NCBI GenBank assembly: GCA_037951105.1
Contig: JBAMJV010001312.1
Location: forward strand, 62,001 to 126,000
Direction of reading: 5' to 3'
DNA length: 64,000 nucleotides
Source: Echinarachnius parma
Taxonomy: Eukaryota; Echinodermata; Echinoidea; Clypeasteroida; Echinarachniidae
The stretch's first letter is position 1. Every line of letters starts with the position of its first letter. The notes beneath the pieces were generated by a model. It searched no databases, was not told where the DNA came from, and saw only the letters and a program-made list of their open reading frames with translations. Shown piece after piece: positions 23,001 to 33,726 of this stretch. The position numbers and the translations under genes are program-made.

Positions 23001-26000
23001 CAGGGCTTGAAATTGGCACTGGGGCCTAATTTTACTTGCATGTCTAGACAGCCTAGTGTAGGGCAAGTCCAAGATAACGCGCGTGTTACGTATGGGACAT
23101 TTCAGAGACTTTCACCCCCTAAAAAATAATGTAGAGTGACTTTGATTTTATTCTTTTACCATCTCCATTATTGGTATCTATGAGAAGAATAACCATGGTA
23201 AAGATGGTGACCTTTGACCTTTGCAATAATATTTTATAAGATAAAATGTATGGCGTTACGTATGGGACCAGAAGAAATGAGGTTTTTTAGAAATAATATT
23301 TAAGTTGAAAACTCTGTGAAAGTAATTTAGAAGACAAGTTGTAATTCAGTGTGGTAGAGGGTACATTGCTAAGGTTTATTAAGGCAAAGTTTCATTTCAT
23401 TACGAAAAACGCTTTTCTTGCAGGCTCAAACTAATTTTGGTAAAGACGTGTTACGTATGGGACAGTTACGTTTGGACATTTTGTCCCCATTCGTTTAATG
23501 TAGGGAAATCAATATTTAAGGCAAATTGAGGGTATTTAGTAAAAATAACGAGTTGCCATGGTGATTGGTGTAAATAAGTATCAGAAATGGTTTTGTCATC
23601 CCTTTAAACCCTATAAAAGAGGTATCACTCATTAATTTGGCATTCCTAGATCAGAATCTATACAGTTTTACAGGAATTTGGGGAATATGCAAATTAGGTA
23701 AATATCTAAATTATGCAAATCATATGCTTTGTATAATGTTTTTGGAGTCAAAGTAAGTTAACAAATTATACATACATACTAGGACATGATTAAATCAAAT
23801 TAATACATTGTGTGTGTTTGTAAGCTACTGTTTAACAGTATTTGTATGTATGTGATTGTCCCATACGTAACACATTGTCCCATACGTAACACTTTCTATA
23901 AATTCTAATTTTCTTATAAAACAAAGGTCTAATAAAAATTTCCCAGGTTATTATAGTATTTTACTTTTAAAATGCATAAATTAGAACTTCCCAAAGTTGC
24001 ACTAGAATAAGTATTACATTATTTGAAAAAAATGAAAAAAGGTTCCTCATTTTGTTACGTATGGGACATTTCATGCTAAGACATGACCTAATTTGCATAA
24101 TTAATTAGGTCATGACTTAATGTTTATGTAAAATTTATACGGATGATTGAGTGGTCATGTCTATATATGAATAAAATATCATATCCTTCCCTTTGATTTG
24201 TTATGAATTTTCATAATTGTCCCATACGTAACGCTCTATTTCACATTTATGCAAATGAGGCCCTTCAAATTTGCATAAATTTACATAAATTTATTTTTAT
24301 TTTTATGGAATTCAAAACTTCAACTCATGGGCTTCAATATGATGTGAAACATGTCATCAGTAAATCAAGATGAAATTTCAACAGCTAGGTTGACCTTATC
24401 TTGGACTTACAGACTTGCTATTGTTTTTCTGTGTTAATTTGGCCAACAAATTATGTTTTGGACTATTAAAACTTGGTAATTCTAGATCTTACTCAAGAAG
24501 CTTCAATATGAGAAAGGTTAGTCTATAGCCAAGCCGCTCCTTCATTCAGACTTATCTTGACACCTATTTGACTATACCCTCAGGCTTTTCTAATGCTACG
24601 TACAGTCTCAAATATGGTTTTGTTTTTTCTCCCCTTGTCTATTCTTCCAAGGTATGGCCCAGTTCAGCCAAAAGTGAGGATTCCAATCAGCATGACCAGT
24701 AGAGGGCGCCCCATATACAAACCCACCAACCTGCAGGTGAGCTCCTCGTCACATTTATTCAAACTTGTAGTTCGTCCTCAGACAATGTTACCGAGTACCT
24801 ATAGCTATGATGTACATGTCACAGTCCCACATGTCCGACACTCGCCCACCCAAGTAACCCGTAACAAAAAACACATCTGTCAACTAGGCTAATTTTACGT
24901 GCCAGGATTATTAACAATTTGAAATTTCAGCCCTGCTTCCCATCAGTGCCACGTACTGTCATGTACATGTACATTTAGATGCCTTAATTGTCACGAAATA
25001 TAGCCAAGGAATAGCCACGTTTCATCGCATTCACAAAAATGCCATTACATGTTTTTTTTTACGGGAAGATGTGACTGGGACATCATAACTGTTCTAAAGA
25101 TATTTGTTCATGTTCTCAAGTTTACATGAATAGCAGTGTAGCTCAATCCTCCAATCATCCTCTATGAATAGAATAAAGTTAAGCTTGGTATCTGAATGTC
25201 TAGATATAATTCATTCCATGATTTTATTGTCTGCAAATCACCAGACCTGATTCTATATTCTAGCAGAAATTTACTTCAAGTCCTCAAATTTTTTTTGATT
25301 AACCAACAAATTATGCAGGTGAAGCTTACGAGTGACTACAAGAAGAAGCGATCCCATCTGCAGAAGAAACAGGAAGCCCTCAAGAAGGCTCTCAAGCAGG
25401 AGAAAGCACGCAAGAAGGCCAGGCGACGTGGACAGGCCAAGACCAAGCGCAAAGTACCAAAAGTACCCAAGACCAAGCCAAAGGTAATAGCGCCAAAGAT
25501 GATATGTTTTAGGGTTGTCCATCTGTTGCCTCCTCATTTCCAGTTGGAAGATTTGTTAAGAACTATCTGTAAATAGGAACAGAAAATATACAAGTGAGAT
25601 CATATACAAGAATGTCAGATGATGCAGACAGTCTGAGAACTGAAAGAACTGAAAAGAACAGAAGGTAAAGCTAAAGGATGTATTGCCAAAGATACAGCAC
25701 AGATGATTTCAGTTGTACCAAACACCAAGCCAAAATAGTCTAACTGCAAAGGTACAACAAATATAATATCAATTGCAGTGATGAGTTGTAATTACTTAAA
25801 TTGTAGTAAGGTAGTATTAAAATTAGAATGACAACTATGAACACGAGGTATAATGCAAGAATGCCAGTTGTTGCAGACAGGGCAACACCAAGCCCGAGGT
25901 TCCAAGGCCATTATTAAGACCAAAGGTGTTGTATTTTTTACCAATATCAATATTTTAGAAAGTGTGAATGGATAAATTAACTTTTTTGTTGACTGTGTTT

Positions 26001-29000
26001 TTGCACAGAAAGTTCAAGGAGCATTATGGTTTTGTATTTTGTTGTTTCAGAGAAAAACTGTGTACAGATCGGAGGAGGGGGAGGAGGAGGAGGAGGATTG
26101 GAGAGTGGATGAAGAAGGGCTGTCGGAGGATGATGATGACGATTACCAACCGGTGAAAGGAAAGGCCAGGGTAAATTTTGCATGCAATTTTAATATTGAA
26201 GTGATCCATTCATTTCATAAAATTTGTCCAAAAGGGATATTTGAGACTTCAATCATGAACCAATATGATTGTGTGTAACTGTGAATCTTATGGATGTTTA
26301 CCTCATAGTGAAAGTTGGTGTCAGATTTGTATCTCCTATTGCCCATTGATTTTGACTGCAATTGAACCCTTTTCATTCAATCATAAACATCTCCATAATT
26401 AGGGAGACATTTGAAAAATAAAAATCCCATTTCATTCTTCTGTTACCATTAGCCAAGCAACAAGGTACAAGAGAAATGTGAAAGCTCCAAGTGATTTTGG
26501 TTGAATTTCATAAAGTTAATGGATCACTTTACTTTTACCTTTCAAAAATTAATTTCAAATAAATGAAAACAATTTGAAATGTATATTAGATAATCAGATT
26601 TGTATTTGTCTGAAATCTAGAGCTTGTAAATAGTGACCCATTTTGATACACAATAGATATATACATTTACAATGAAAGATTTATAAAGTATAGTAAAGTA
26701 ACTATTTGAGTAACTTTTTTCATATTAGTGATTGATTGTGATTTAAAGATATTGTGAAAATTTGTTTCATAGGGCCTGGCCAAACTAGCTGCAGATATGG
26801 AAGAGAATGAGGGTGCATCAATTCGCCCTGCGAAACGGGGTCGAAAGCGTGGTGCTACACCAGGCAAGAGCAGAGCAAAGCGCGGCGAGAAACTGCCACC
26901 CAAGAAACGGAAGTACCTGGACAGGACCAGATTAAAGTAAGTCAAGAATTAAGTGCAAGGCTGTTCCTTAACCCTATAGCTTTGGCGTTGTATTCCTTCC
27001 TTTTTCAACCTAGCATTTTTAAGATTGCTTTGTCAAGTATTATGCACAACTGAGGTGTTGAATTTGTTCAGCATGAAAGTCTTCTCTGTTGGATAAATAT
27101 TGTGTATAATTCGTGTACAAATTGTATGCAAAATTATCAAGGAACTCGACTAACATTGCTGCACTAAAATTTGTATAAAATGTAAAGTGTGCACTTTGGG
27201 GGGTCAAACAAAGATAAAAGGCGATCAGAGTCTATTTCTTTGATCTAAGTCATTATTTTTGTAGTGAAATAAGCAGAACACATTTTTTTAAAGCAAATGA
27301 AATGGCCTTAGCCCGGGGCCTGAGAAAACTGGTTCCATCTATGAACAGGTGATGTAATTTTATTACAATTTAGCATCATTTCACCCCACTTACCTTGAGA
27401 AACTAATATTGAGAAATTATTGCAATATCCTTGCTTTCTTCTGCTTTATATGAGTGACATTATATCATGGCATCTTTAAGGATTTATAGTATATCCTTAA
27501 CTTTTATCTAACAAAACTTGCTCCTATTGATTTTCTTTCTTTATTTGTGTTGCTGTAGGGGAGAAACCTGGTACCGATGCCGCATCAAGAAGATGATGAA
27601 ATACCCGATGCGCTACCAGTGCAAGATCTGCCTGAACGAGGTGGGAGAAATCACTGAAGTCATCGACCACATCCAGAACGAACACCCGGACCAGATCACC
27701 GGCTTCCGCTCAATGCTGGGACCTCATCTGGAGCGATGCGGCCTCATCGTGGTCTGGAGGCTTCCGGAGGGAGAGCCATCATCCCTGAATGACTTCCCGG
27801 ACAGACCTCAAGGCGAAGGTAGTACAGTCCAGAGGGAAAATGATCCAGAGGGGGGTGCAGGGGAGAGGGCAGGTGGGGATGGGGGTATTCCGATGGGAGG
27901 AGGTATCCTGAAAGGGGGTTACATGTCTCTTTTGGTTGACGGGGAAGGTGGGTCACGACGAGCGGTCGAGGAGGACCTTGGTGACCAGGGGAGGAAGGTT
28001 GGGGATGGAGTGGAGGATAGAGAGGATGAGGATTGCAGAGCTGTGACCATCAACGAAGACGGCCAAACCAGCTCCCTCTTCAGAGAAGGTGATCCAGAGC
28101 CTAAACGACCAGAGGATGACATCGATGTGCTATACGAATTGCAAGGCTGGGTGGTGATCATGATAGAATGCCCAGAGTGTAAAAAGTACATCAGTATATA
28201 CAGTTTACCACGGCACCAGTTCGACCACAGCAAACCAAAGAAAGAGCACCCCTGTGACAAGTGCAGCAAGGTCTTCAGTCGGCTCAACCTGCTGCGTAAC
28301 CACGAGAGGAAGCACATGGAGAAGCCACCAAAACCCAAAGAGGAAGAGAAGACATTCATGTGCGAACTCTGCGGGGACGTGTTCAGAAAGGCCAAGTACC
28401 TGAAGAACCACCAGATGCGCCACGAGGGGAACCTTCCTTTCGTCTGCAAGATCTGCGGCCGTCGTTTCCTTTTCCAGCGACAGCTGAAGCGCCACGATGT
28501 CATCCACCGCGATGTCAAGCCCATCCTCTGCCAGGAGTGTGGGAGAGGCTTTGTCCAACGCTCGCAGCTCAACGCCCACATGCGTCAGCACACTGGAGAG
28601 AAACCCTACAAGTGTGACCTGTGCGAGAGGGCCTTCACCCACAATGTGAGTCTCAAGACGCACAAGAAGCGGGACCATGGCGTCACTGTGGACAAGTGCT
28701 CCAACCCGCATGTTGGCCGACCCAAGCGGGAAGGTGAGGGTGGCACTCCCAAGAGATCCAGATCTTCTGGACCTCGGAAGTCGAGCCAGTCTCGAAGCCA
28801 GTCGGTGATAAACACACCTTCCGCTGCGGCGCAGTACCAGGACTGCAGGATGATTCCGTCAACGCTCAACCACATGCCCCTCGGTCTTGTCATCAACCCA
28901 GACCGCCAGCCACAGGGTTTGGACCTCAGTATGGACTCGCCAGACAGTCCAACATCGCTGGACGCCAACCAGGGTATGCCAAGTAGACCTGGTGAGCGCG

Positions 29001-29512
29001 GGCAGCGGGAGAGACAGATGTCTAGTGGTTCGAACATCCACAACATGGACGCACACTCCCACTCAAGATCGAGCCATGGTGAGGTGTCCCATGCAGGAGG
29101 TCTGGAGCCAATGGGGAACCCACACATGGAGAGGTCTGTCCTCAACATGGATCGACACGGAGGAGGAAGCGGACATGGTGGCGGAAGCGCATCGGCCCAC
29201 GCACACTACGAGCGCGCGATGGGCATGCCCCTCCACCTCATGGATCGTCAGGCCCTCTCCCCGCCCCTGGCTGAAGCCAGAGGAGGGGGTGTAGCCCATT
29301 CCCACCACATGGAACACCCCCACCACCAGGGGGGTATACCCCTCATCGCACGCCCTGATCTCAACCAGCATCTGATGCGGCCCAACAAGAAGGGGAAAGA
29401 GATGGAAGCGCAAGCTCACCAGAATAACCCCGCTCATCCTCCGTACCCTTGGGGTGCATGGGGAAATGTAGGAGATGGAATGGGCATGAGGTTCCCTGTT
29501 TTTCCACAGTAG
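13809..29512 (+). CDS. C2H2 zinc-finger protein, 929 residues, 7 exons
   Basis: Exons 13809-14044, 21108-21173, 24652-24736, 25319-25483, 26051-26170, 26773-26936 and 27559-29512 join in frame with GT..AG introns (2790 bases with stop). Residues 1-70 are acidic, then FEKWANLKSFLGIAG-IKSDARLAGFLINFW. A very basic stretch, an AT-hook-like SRGRPI and a Lys/Arg segment follow, then an acidic EEEEED/DDDDD patch. An isolated C2H2-like finger has C300, C303, H316 and H321. Six more fingers occupy about 483-652, only the last pair joined by HTGEKPY. The tail (653-929) is Pro/His/Met/Gly-rich and looks disordered. Role inferred: nuclear DNA-binding transcription regulator. No named orthologue recognised. 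The 4-7 kb early introns hold transposons. Confidence 0.85.
15242..15577. mobile_element. MITE with CAGGGCTC ends and 7-bp target duplication
   Basis: It starts CAGGGCTCAACACTCGC and ends GTGTGGAGCCCTG, flanked by GTCAATG on both sides (15235-15241 and 15578-15584). The core carries the palindrome GGCCCGATCGGGC. The superfamily is hAT- or P-like; the 7-bp rather than 8-bp duplication leaves it open. Confidence 0.75.
15612..16250. mobile_element. Probable partial relative of the repeated-motif elements
   Basis: It opens TGGGCAATTCCAGCGTCACG, parallel to the TGGGCAGGTCCAAG end of the neighbouring element, then GTCACGGACAT at 15626. The same word recurs at 16192, with an inverted variant near 16225. 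A right terminus was not found. Family membership is inference from the end and motif pattern. Confidence 0.4.
16285..18022. mobile_element. DNA element with eight GTGACGTACGGGAC motifs (element A)
   Basis: Terminal inverted repeats TGGGCAGGTCCAAGCT (16285-16300) and its exact complement (18007-18022) enclose 1738 bp. GTGACGTACGGGAC occurs on + at 16310, 16480, 16677, 16693 and 17665. It occurs on - at 17475 (one mismatch), 17497 and 17828. No transposase-like frame was found, so it looks non-autonomous. It matches element B (23061-24412) in layout. No target duplication was identified. Confidence 0.75.
18560..18890. repeat. Inverted GC-rich repeat, probable MITE remnant
   Basis: CGGGGGCGA / TCGCCCCCG words at 18568-18620 are answered by GAGGGCG / CGCCCTCG words at 18820-18865. 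The ends were not resolved. A similar GGGCGATTTAGCCCCC fragment lies near 44430. Confidence 0.4.
18935..19263. mobile_element. Second MITE of the CAGGGCTC family, 7-bp target duplication
   Basis: Homologous to 15242-15577 (TCATATTTTGGTGGCCCGAT shared). The left end has decayed to CATGACTCGACACTCG; the right end is GAGTGGAACCCTG. GCTTAAT flanks both ends (18928-18934 and 19264-19270). Fragments with similar ends occur near 20755, 22995, 30790, 35218 and 63650. Confidence 0.72.
19290..19500 (+). mobile_element. LINE 3' end (C-terminal tail of reverse transcriptase ORF)
   Basis: 19290-19412 reads QLYQNSYFPQTVTAWNALPN, then VLASTSLGAF and a stop. This is the characteristic N-S-Y/F-F-P-x-T-x-x-x-W-N-x-L-P tail of many non-LTR retrotransposon polyproteins. 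About 65 bp later comes the simple 3' tail GTAGAAGTAGAAGTAGAAGT. Only this end is present, as expected for a 5'-truncated insertion. The clade was not determined. Confidence 0.75.
19601..20334. mobile_element. Kolobok-like MITE with TTAA target and nested palindrome
   Basis: TTAA|AGGACAATG on the left and CATTGCCCT|TTAA on the right. Inside, 20059-20281 is an inverted repeat: TACCGTAGAACACCATCGTC and its complement, continuing through AAGCACCCCCAAGCACC. This is probably a second element nested in the first. Confidence 0.65.
20941..20964 (+). repeat. TTG microsatellite
   Basis: Short run of GTTGTTGTTGTTGTT in intron 1. Confidence 0.8.
21108..21173 (+). CDS. Zinc-finger gene, exon 2 (basic)
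   Basis: Acceptor GATTCTAG, then YEHKDCKEVERKERKSKKSK-Q plus two bases, donor GTGAGT. The phases match both neighbours. It is short and highly basic, which makes it less certain than the later exons. Confidence 0.7.
21465..21482. repeat. GC hairpin CCCGCGG-AAAT-CCGCGGG
   Basis: A perfect 7-bp stem preceded by TATACTAGCTGTA, standing at the start of the repeated block of 21695-22300. It may mark the end of a dispersed element, but no partner end was found. Confidence 0.4.
21695..22300. repeat. Tandem duplication, period about 335 bp, with poly-C cores
   Basis: Two diverged copies start at ATAATTTGTTCCGCTTGTAT (21695 and 22030). Both continue through GCTTCGCCGCT, a long C-rich run, CAATTGCCTG, CCCGTCGTGTCCCCTACACA and AAGTTCTCCCGC. 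It lies in intron 2 of the zinc-finger gene. Confidence 0.7.
23061..24412. mobile_element. DNA element with eight GTTACGTATGGGAC motifs (element B)
   Basis: Ends GGGCAAGTCCAAGATA (23061-23076) and TATCTTGGACTTAC (from 24397). The motif GTTACGTATGGGAC lies on + at 23085, 23255, 23450, 23465 (degenerate) and 24054. It lies on - at 23858, 23877 and 24219. Order, orientation and spacing match element A copy for copy. Flanking sequence is only patchily similar (ATAAATTAGAACTTC, GCATAATTAATTA). It fills most of intron 2 of the zinc-finger gene. Confidence 0.75.
24652..24736 (+). CDS. Zinc-finger gene, exon 3 (AT-hook-like)
   Basis: Acceptor ATTCTTCCAAG, then YGPVQPKVRIPISMTSRGRP and YKPTNLQ, donor GTGAGC. 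The RGRP core resembles an AT-hook. Confidence 0.78.
25319..25483 (+). CDS. Zinc-finger gene, exon 4 (Lys/Arg-rich helix)
   Basis: Acceptor AATTATGCAG, 55 codons from VKLTSDYKKKRSHLQKKQEA through KARKKARRRGQ to KTKPK, donor GTAATA. Likely a nuclear-localisation or nucleic-acid-contacting segment. Confidence 0.82.
25600..25935 (+). repeat. Degenerate tandem repeat after zinc-finger exon 4, with exon-like echoes
   Basis: GATGCAGACAG and TTGCAGACAG blocks about 245 bp apart, each preceded by TACAAGAATG or TGCAAGAATG. Between and after them, ACCAAGCCAAAATAG and CAACACCAAGCCCGAGGTTCC echo the end of exon 4 (GACCAAGCCAAAG). They may be decayed copies of the donor side of the exon. Confidence 0.4.
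26051..26170 (+). CDS. Zinc-finger gene, exon 5 (acidic)
   Basis: Acceptor TTGTTTCAG, 40 codons RKTVYRSEEGEEEEEDWRVD to YQPVKGKAR, donor GTAAAT. Confidence 0.82.
26773..26936 (+). CDS. Zinc-finger gene, exon 6
   Basis: Acceptor TTTGTTTCATAG, reading GLAKLAADMEENEGASIRPA, then a basic GRKRG/KSRAKRG segment to YLDRTRL plus two bases, donor GTAAGT. Phase matches exon 7. Confidence 0.83.
27559..29512 (+). CDS. Zinc-finger gene, exon 7 (all C2H2 fingers, tail and stop)
   Basis: Acceptor TTGTGTTGCTGTAG. It reads GETWYRCRIKKMMKYPMRYQ onward and encodes all fingers and the disordered tail in one 1954-base exon, ending FPVFPQ-TAG. The open frame running upstream to 27518 is intron. Codon choice is markedly GC-rich compared with the flanking introns, which also creates long empty antisense frames. 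Confidence 0.92.
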
Positions 29513-29518
29513 TCTTGC

Positions 29519-29524
29519 AATAAA
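29519..29524 (+). terminator. AATAAA seven bases after the zinc-finger stop
   Basis: An exact AATAAA, but so close to the stop that the 3'UTR would be minimal. Another AATAAA at 29955-29960 is an alternative, and others occur further downstream. Which is used cannot be told from sequence. Confidence 0.3.
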
Positions 29525-30310
29525 ATCTCTTTTCCACCTATCTTGTGTAATGATTTAATGGCCTTTCAATATATTCTCCCTCAAGAATAATCAGACGGAA
29601 AAATGAATATCACAAAGTATGAATAGAATAGGATGGAATAGTGTCAAATTTGTAAAATGTTTTTTTAGTAATCGAAAGGATCAACTGCTTGAATTGGTTC
29701 TGTTCTGCATCAACTCAGTAACTCAATCTTTAGTGTGTATTACTTCCGTGATGTGACATTTTGTTCTTATTCCCACCTTAAGTAATTAAATCTGATCTCG
29801 CATTATCATTTATTTGAATGGAAGTGATGGAAAGTGTTATTTTCTCATAGCAAACTCTTTCAGACCAGAACATGTAAAGATTTGAATGTTTGGACCATTA
29901 AAATTAATTTGTTTTGATGTATTATGACATTATTCCTTATTATAATGAGATATGAATAAATGTATTCACAAAGCACCCCCCAAAAATATGTGTGCATTAC
30001 TCAAACCAAGCATGTTTTGAGCAGGGCATACTGCATAATACCTGTATATCAAATGCATGTAAATGCCATTAAATTACTATTTACTGCATGTATATTTGCA
30101 TTAAATCAATGAAAACTACAATATAAAATGTCAATATACCTAAGATGTTTTCAACTTTTCACTCCTATTTGATATGCATGCAACAGTGTAAGTGGAACAA
30201 CGTTAATACCATGAGATGAACATGTATGTAATTGTCTTAATGAAAAGTACCTACTGCTAAAAACTGCTTATAATAATCTACTAAAAAATTGCCTGTGTAT
30301 TAAAATGAAT

Positions 30311-30357
30311 CAATAGAGGGCCAGAGTTTTCGATCCTAGCATAATCTTTGTCAGATG
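30311..30357 (-). repeat. Conserved hairpin repeat CTGA...GAAA (copy 2)
   Basis: On the - strand it reads CTGACAAAGATTATGCTAGG then ATCGAAAACTCTGG and CCCTCTATTGA. It matches the 9025 copy in both the hairpin and the downstream CCTCTATTGA. Confidence 0.5.
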
Positions 30358-31689
30358 CTAAATGACGCAGGTGACATGTCGACTGTATACTACAATGCAT
30401 AATGACACATAAACATTATGTGCACAAACAGGTGGAGGAAGAAATATATCTCATTGTTTGAAAAGTTGCATGTATTCAAACAAATCTTTATTCCGTGGCA
30501 CATGTATGATGTAACATGTAAAAGAAAACAAAGGACAAAAAGAAGGATACTCTGAAATCCGTTTTTATATTGTATCCTAGTTTGCTAGGTTTGAATTCCT
30601 TTAAAATGGGTTTAAATTAGCTGTAAATATTATGCAATGGAATTTCTGGAAAAAAGGTGCATATCGCGGGAACCGGTTTCTAGCAATTTGTTGGCCCCCA
30701 GGACCTCCAACATATATAGTACACTTAGAAAAGCATTAAGAGTTCTGCTGTTTGTTGACTAGTCTGGTAATTGAAATTTGGCATTGATGATATGTAAGAA
30801 GTAGCCCGACAGGGGTTTTTGGTGGCCCGGGCCAGCGGACCAGTGTTCATTTTGAGCCCTGCTTATTATATCTCTGTAAATATGTGAGCATTTGCTTATG
30901 TTCACCATTTATGATATGATGTAAAATGTCAAATGTTTGGGGTTTTTTAAAATTTGTTTTAGTATTTGTTTTAGTATGTCTTTGGTGTACATGTGATGTT
31001 TTGTAGTGATAATTTGCACATATTGGTATAGGGTAAGCTCGGGAAAGATGATGTTTGGCCAAAAAGGAGCATAGAATTAAACCCTACTCTATGAAGTGCT
31101 AACTGCACTCTATGCGTGTTATAGGTGCTGGCTGTTAACTGATACCAATATGTGCTTGCATGTAAATTTCCGTCTTAAATAAAACAAAATAAAAAGATAA
31201 TAAGAATTGTGGGGAAAGAAATATTACCATGCCACCAAATTGAACAAACAGTGAGAGGGGCTTAGTTTGTTGCATGCAAATTCATTACAAAATCACATAT
31301 TTTTGGTGGGATATATATGCTAATTGTATAAATATGATTATTGTGCTAGCTTTAATGTGCTCTTCAATTACTAGCCTAAAAGCTGGACTATATGTAAGCC
31401 TCTTGTGTGAAATGTGGCCAATGTTATAAGAGGAGTGGAGTTTGGACGTCAAAAGCCTTGAGATTGCAGCAGATTACAAAGTAATTGTGCTCTCCCCTTT
31501 AATACTTGTGTATATATATTTGATGATCTTCCTTTTTTTTTTTCGTGTGTTCAGACCATGAATGAAATTCATTGGATTTGAACATTCAATTTGATCCTAC
31601 CATAAATATAGCATTTTTAATAAAAAAAGAAAAAAGAAATAGAAAAAAAGATGAGGCTATTTTCTTGCTGAATATCCACTACGTTTATG

Positions 31690-32095
31690 ATGCTACCATT
31701 TGATTTCCATGAAAATGCACAAAAATGTGGAGGTGTTTTTGCACAATCGGATGAGTGCTTGAATTCCAATTACTATATGGGGTCCCCAGTTCGATACAGA
31801 TCAATGTCAGGGTATTTGGTAGGTCTTAGGTTACCGTTTGGTTTCCATTGAAAGTGCACAGGAATGTGGAGGTATTGTGGTACAATTGAGCCCTTGACTA
31901 CCAATCATGGGGCTTCTAGATTTACTACTGATCAGTTTCTCAGCGTTTGGTAGGTATTTTTGCATGAGGTAACCGTCTGGTTTCCATGGAAAATGCATAG
32001 TTGTGGCACAATCAGAAATGAGTGCATGACTTCCAGTCATGGGATCCTGTTTTCAATACCCTTGGATGCCCCGGCATTTGGTAGGCCTTGGTAGT
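31690..32095 (+). repeat. Degenerate tandem repeat, three units of about 135-140 bp
   Basis: Each unit carries TGGTTTCCATGGAAAATGCA (or a variant), a GTGG..CAATC block, a TGA.T.CCA.TCATGGG block and GGCATTTGGTAGG. Units begin near 31695, 31835 and 31968. Confidence 0.65.
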
Positions 32096-33726
32096 CTTCT
32101 TTATTATTGTTTTTTGTTTAATTTTTTTTTTAAATAAATGCTGTATATGTGGTAAGATCTATATTGAGATGACTTGTAAAGGATGTAGATAGGTGGAATT
32201 ACATAATTTCAAGTATGATTAATTGATATAATGCATTTTATTTCTGACTTTTTACATTAAAGATTAAGAAATTGAGGTTATGCATGTATGATGTGTGCAA
32301 CATTACTTTGTATGTGGTCATATTTTTTGTGTAAGTGGAATTTTTTCTAATGTAAAACTAACTCGCTTTGCATGCAAGACATTGAGCAAAATAATTATGT
32401 AAGATATCATGTGTACACTGTATATTGTAAGTTGTAACACACACATTCTGTTGGTGCTATTTCACATGTTAGCCATTGAGAAATTCACCATTGATATGCA
32501 GTTATGTAGTCTACCTATTCAGACTTTTTTGTGTTTTCATATTCTCATTAGGAGAGGTGCAAGCATAGCTGTGTATTTCTTATTTGTTTGAATCATCGTC
32601 TTTTTTTTTTTAATGTGCTGCAGTAGCAAAGAGTATCAAAATATGAAAAGTATGAATTGTTAGTCTCTTTTAAAGTCATTTTCCTGCAGATGTATCATTG
32701 ATTGGAAGGAAAGAAATAAGCTTTTTCTCTCTAACCCTTGAGCATTCTCCAAATTTTATTTTATCTAAGGGGTGTGTTAGGTTGTGGATAGACCTCGCAG
32801 CTATTCATTGCCAAGGGTAACTAAAGGTTCTAACCAATGTCGGGCAAGCCAGAATTGTTGTGACCTAACAGTTGCTAAGAAGGCAATTGTCCAGCTCCAA
32901 CCTAATACCAAAAGCCAAAATCAAAGGACAAAGTTAAAGAACCGTTACTAAGCACTAACAAAAGAATGAGACATCACTACTTAGGCACTGTATAGTATAT
33001 AAAGAGCTTAAGAAGGGGTATAAGCTAGTTTGGTATTAAGTTTGTGGATACATGCAAACAAAGGTAATTCGGACTGACCTTGACTTGTCCTTGATATTCA
33101 TCGAGTTGGAAAGGCTTGATGAGCTTCTTCATTTTTTTTTTTCCCGGAGGGGGGAGAAAGACCTTGACTTGAAGGTGGACATATATCTTCCACAAGAGTA
33201 AAGGCTGGTAAAGCCTACCCATGATTGTATAATTCATTGGCTATGAAGGGTCATTTGGACAAACGTAATACCGAACTTGCTTATTGCGAAGAGCCACTTA
33301 TGCAGTGCATGTTGTCTCCAGTTAGTAAGAGCACAGGTAATATAGTGATTCTGAGGTCACAGTTTCAAGTCCTGCGTAAATCAAATTTCCTTTGAATTGT
33401 ATGCATGATATCATCTTTTTGCGGATAACACTTTTTCTTTCTTATGAATTTAAAAGAGACGCATGTTTTTGTACAGATTCTAACATAAGATACACATACA
33501 ATGTAATTATATCACCTTAGAATTAGACAGATTATGCTGTAGAATATTCATACAACGCTTGTATTCGATTATCTTGAATGTATACTGTATACTATCATTG
33601 CCTTTTGATTGTCACAAAAGAAATAATCAACATAATTTTGACTTGCTTGAATGTCCATTTTCAGCTAAAATTGTCTAGGCATATTTCTCATTTCATGGTT
33701 TGAATAACAAAAGTGAAACAAATGTA

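Noticed and set aside
16285-24412. The motif versions GTGACGTACGGGACA and GTTACGTATGGGACA both read VTYGT, as if the changes were synonymous
   Set aside because: Copies occur on both strands and in different frames relative to each other, and no open frame connects them. The match to third codon positions is taken as coincidence.
27518-27558. Possible start of the zinc-finger protein at an ATG at 27518
   Set aside because: The residues are hydrophobic intron translation, including the polypyrimidine tract. A TGCTGTAG acceptor and in-phase upstream exons explain the gene better.
27919-29437. Long open frames antisense to, and in other frames of, the zinc-finger terminal exon
   Set aside because: They lie wholly within a GC-rich coding exon, have no splice signals of their own, and translate to biased, family-less sequence. 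They are shadows of the real frame.
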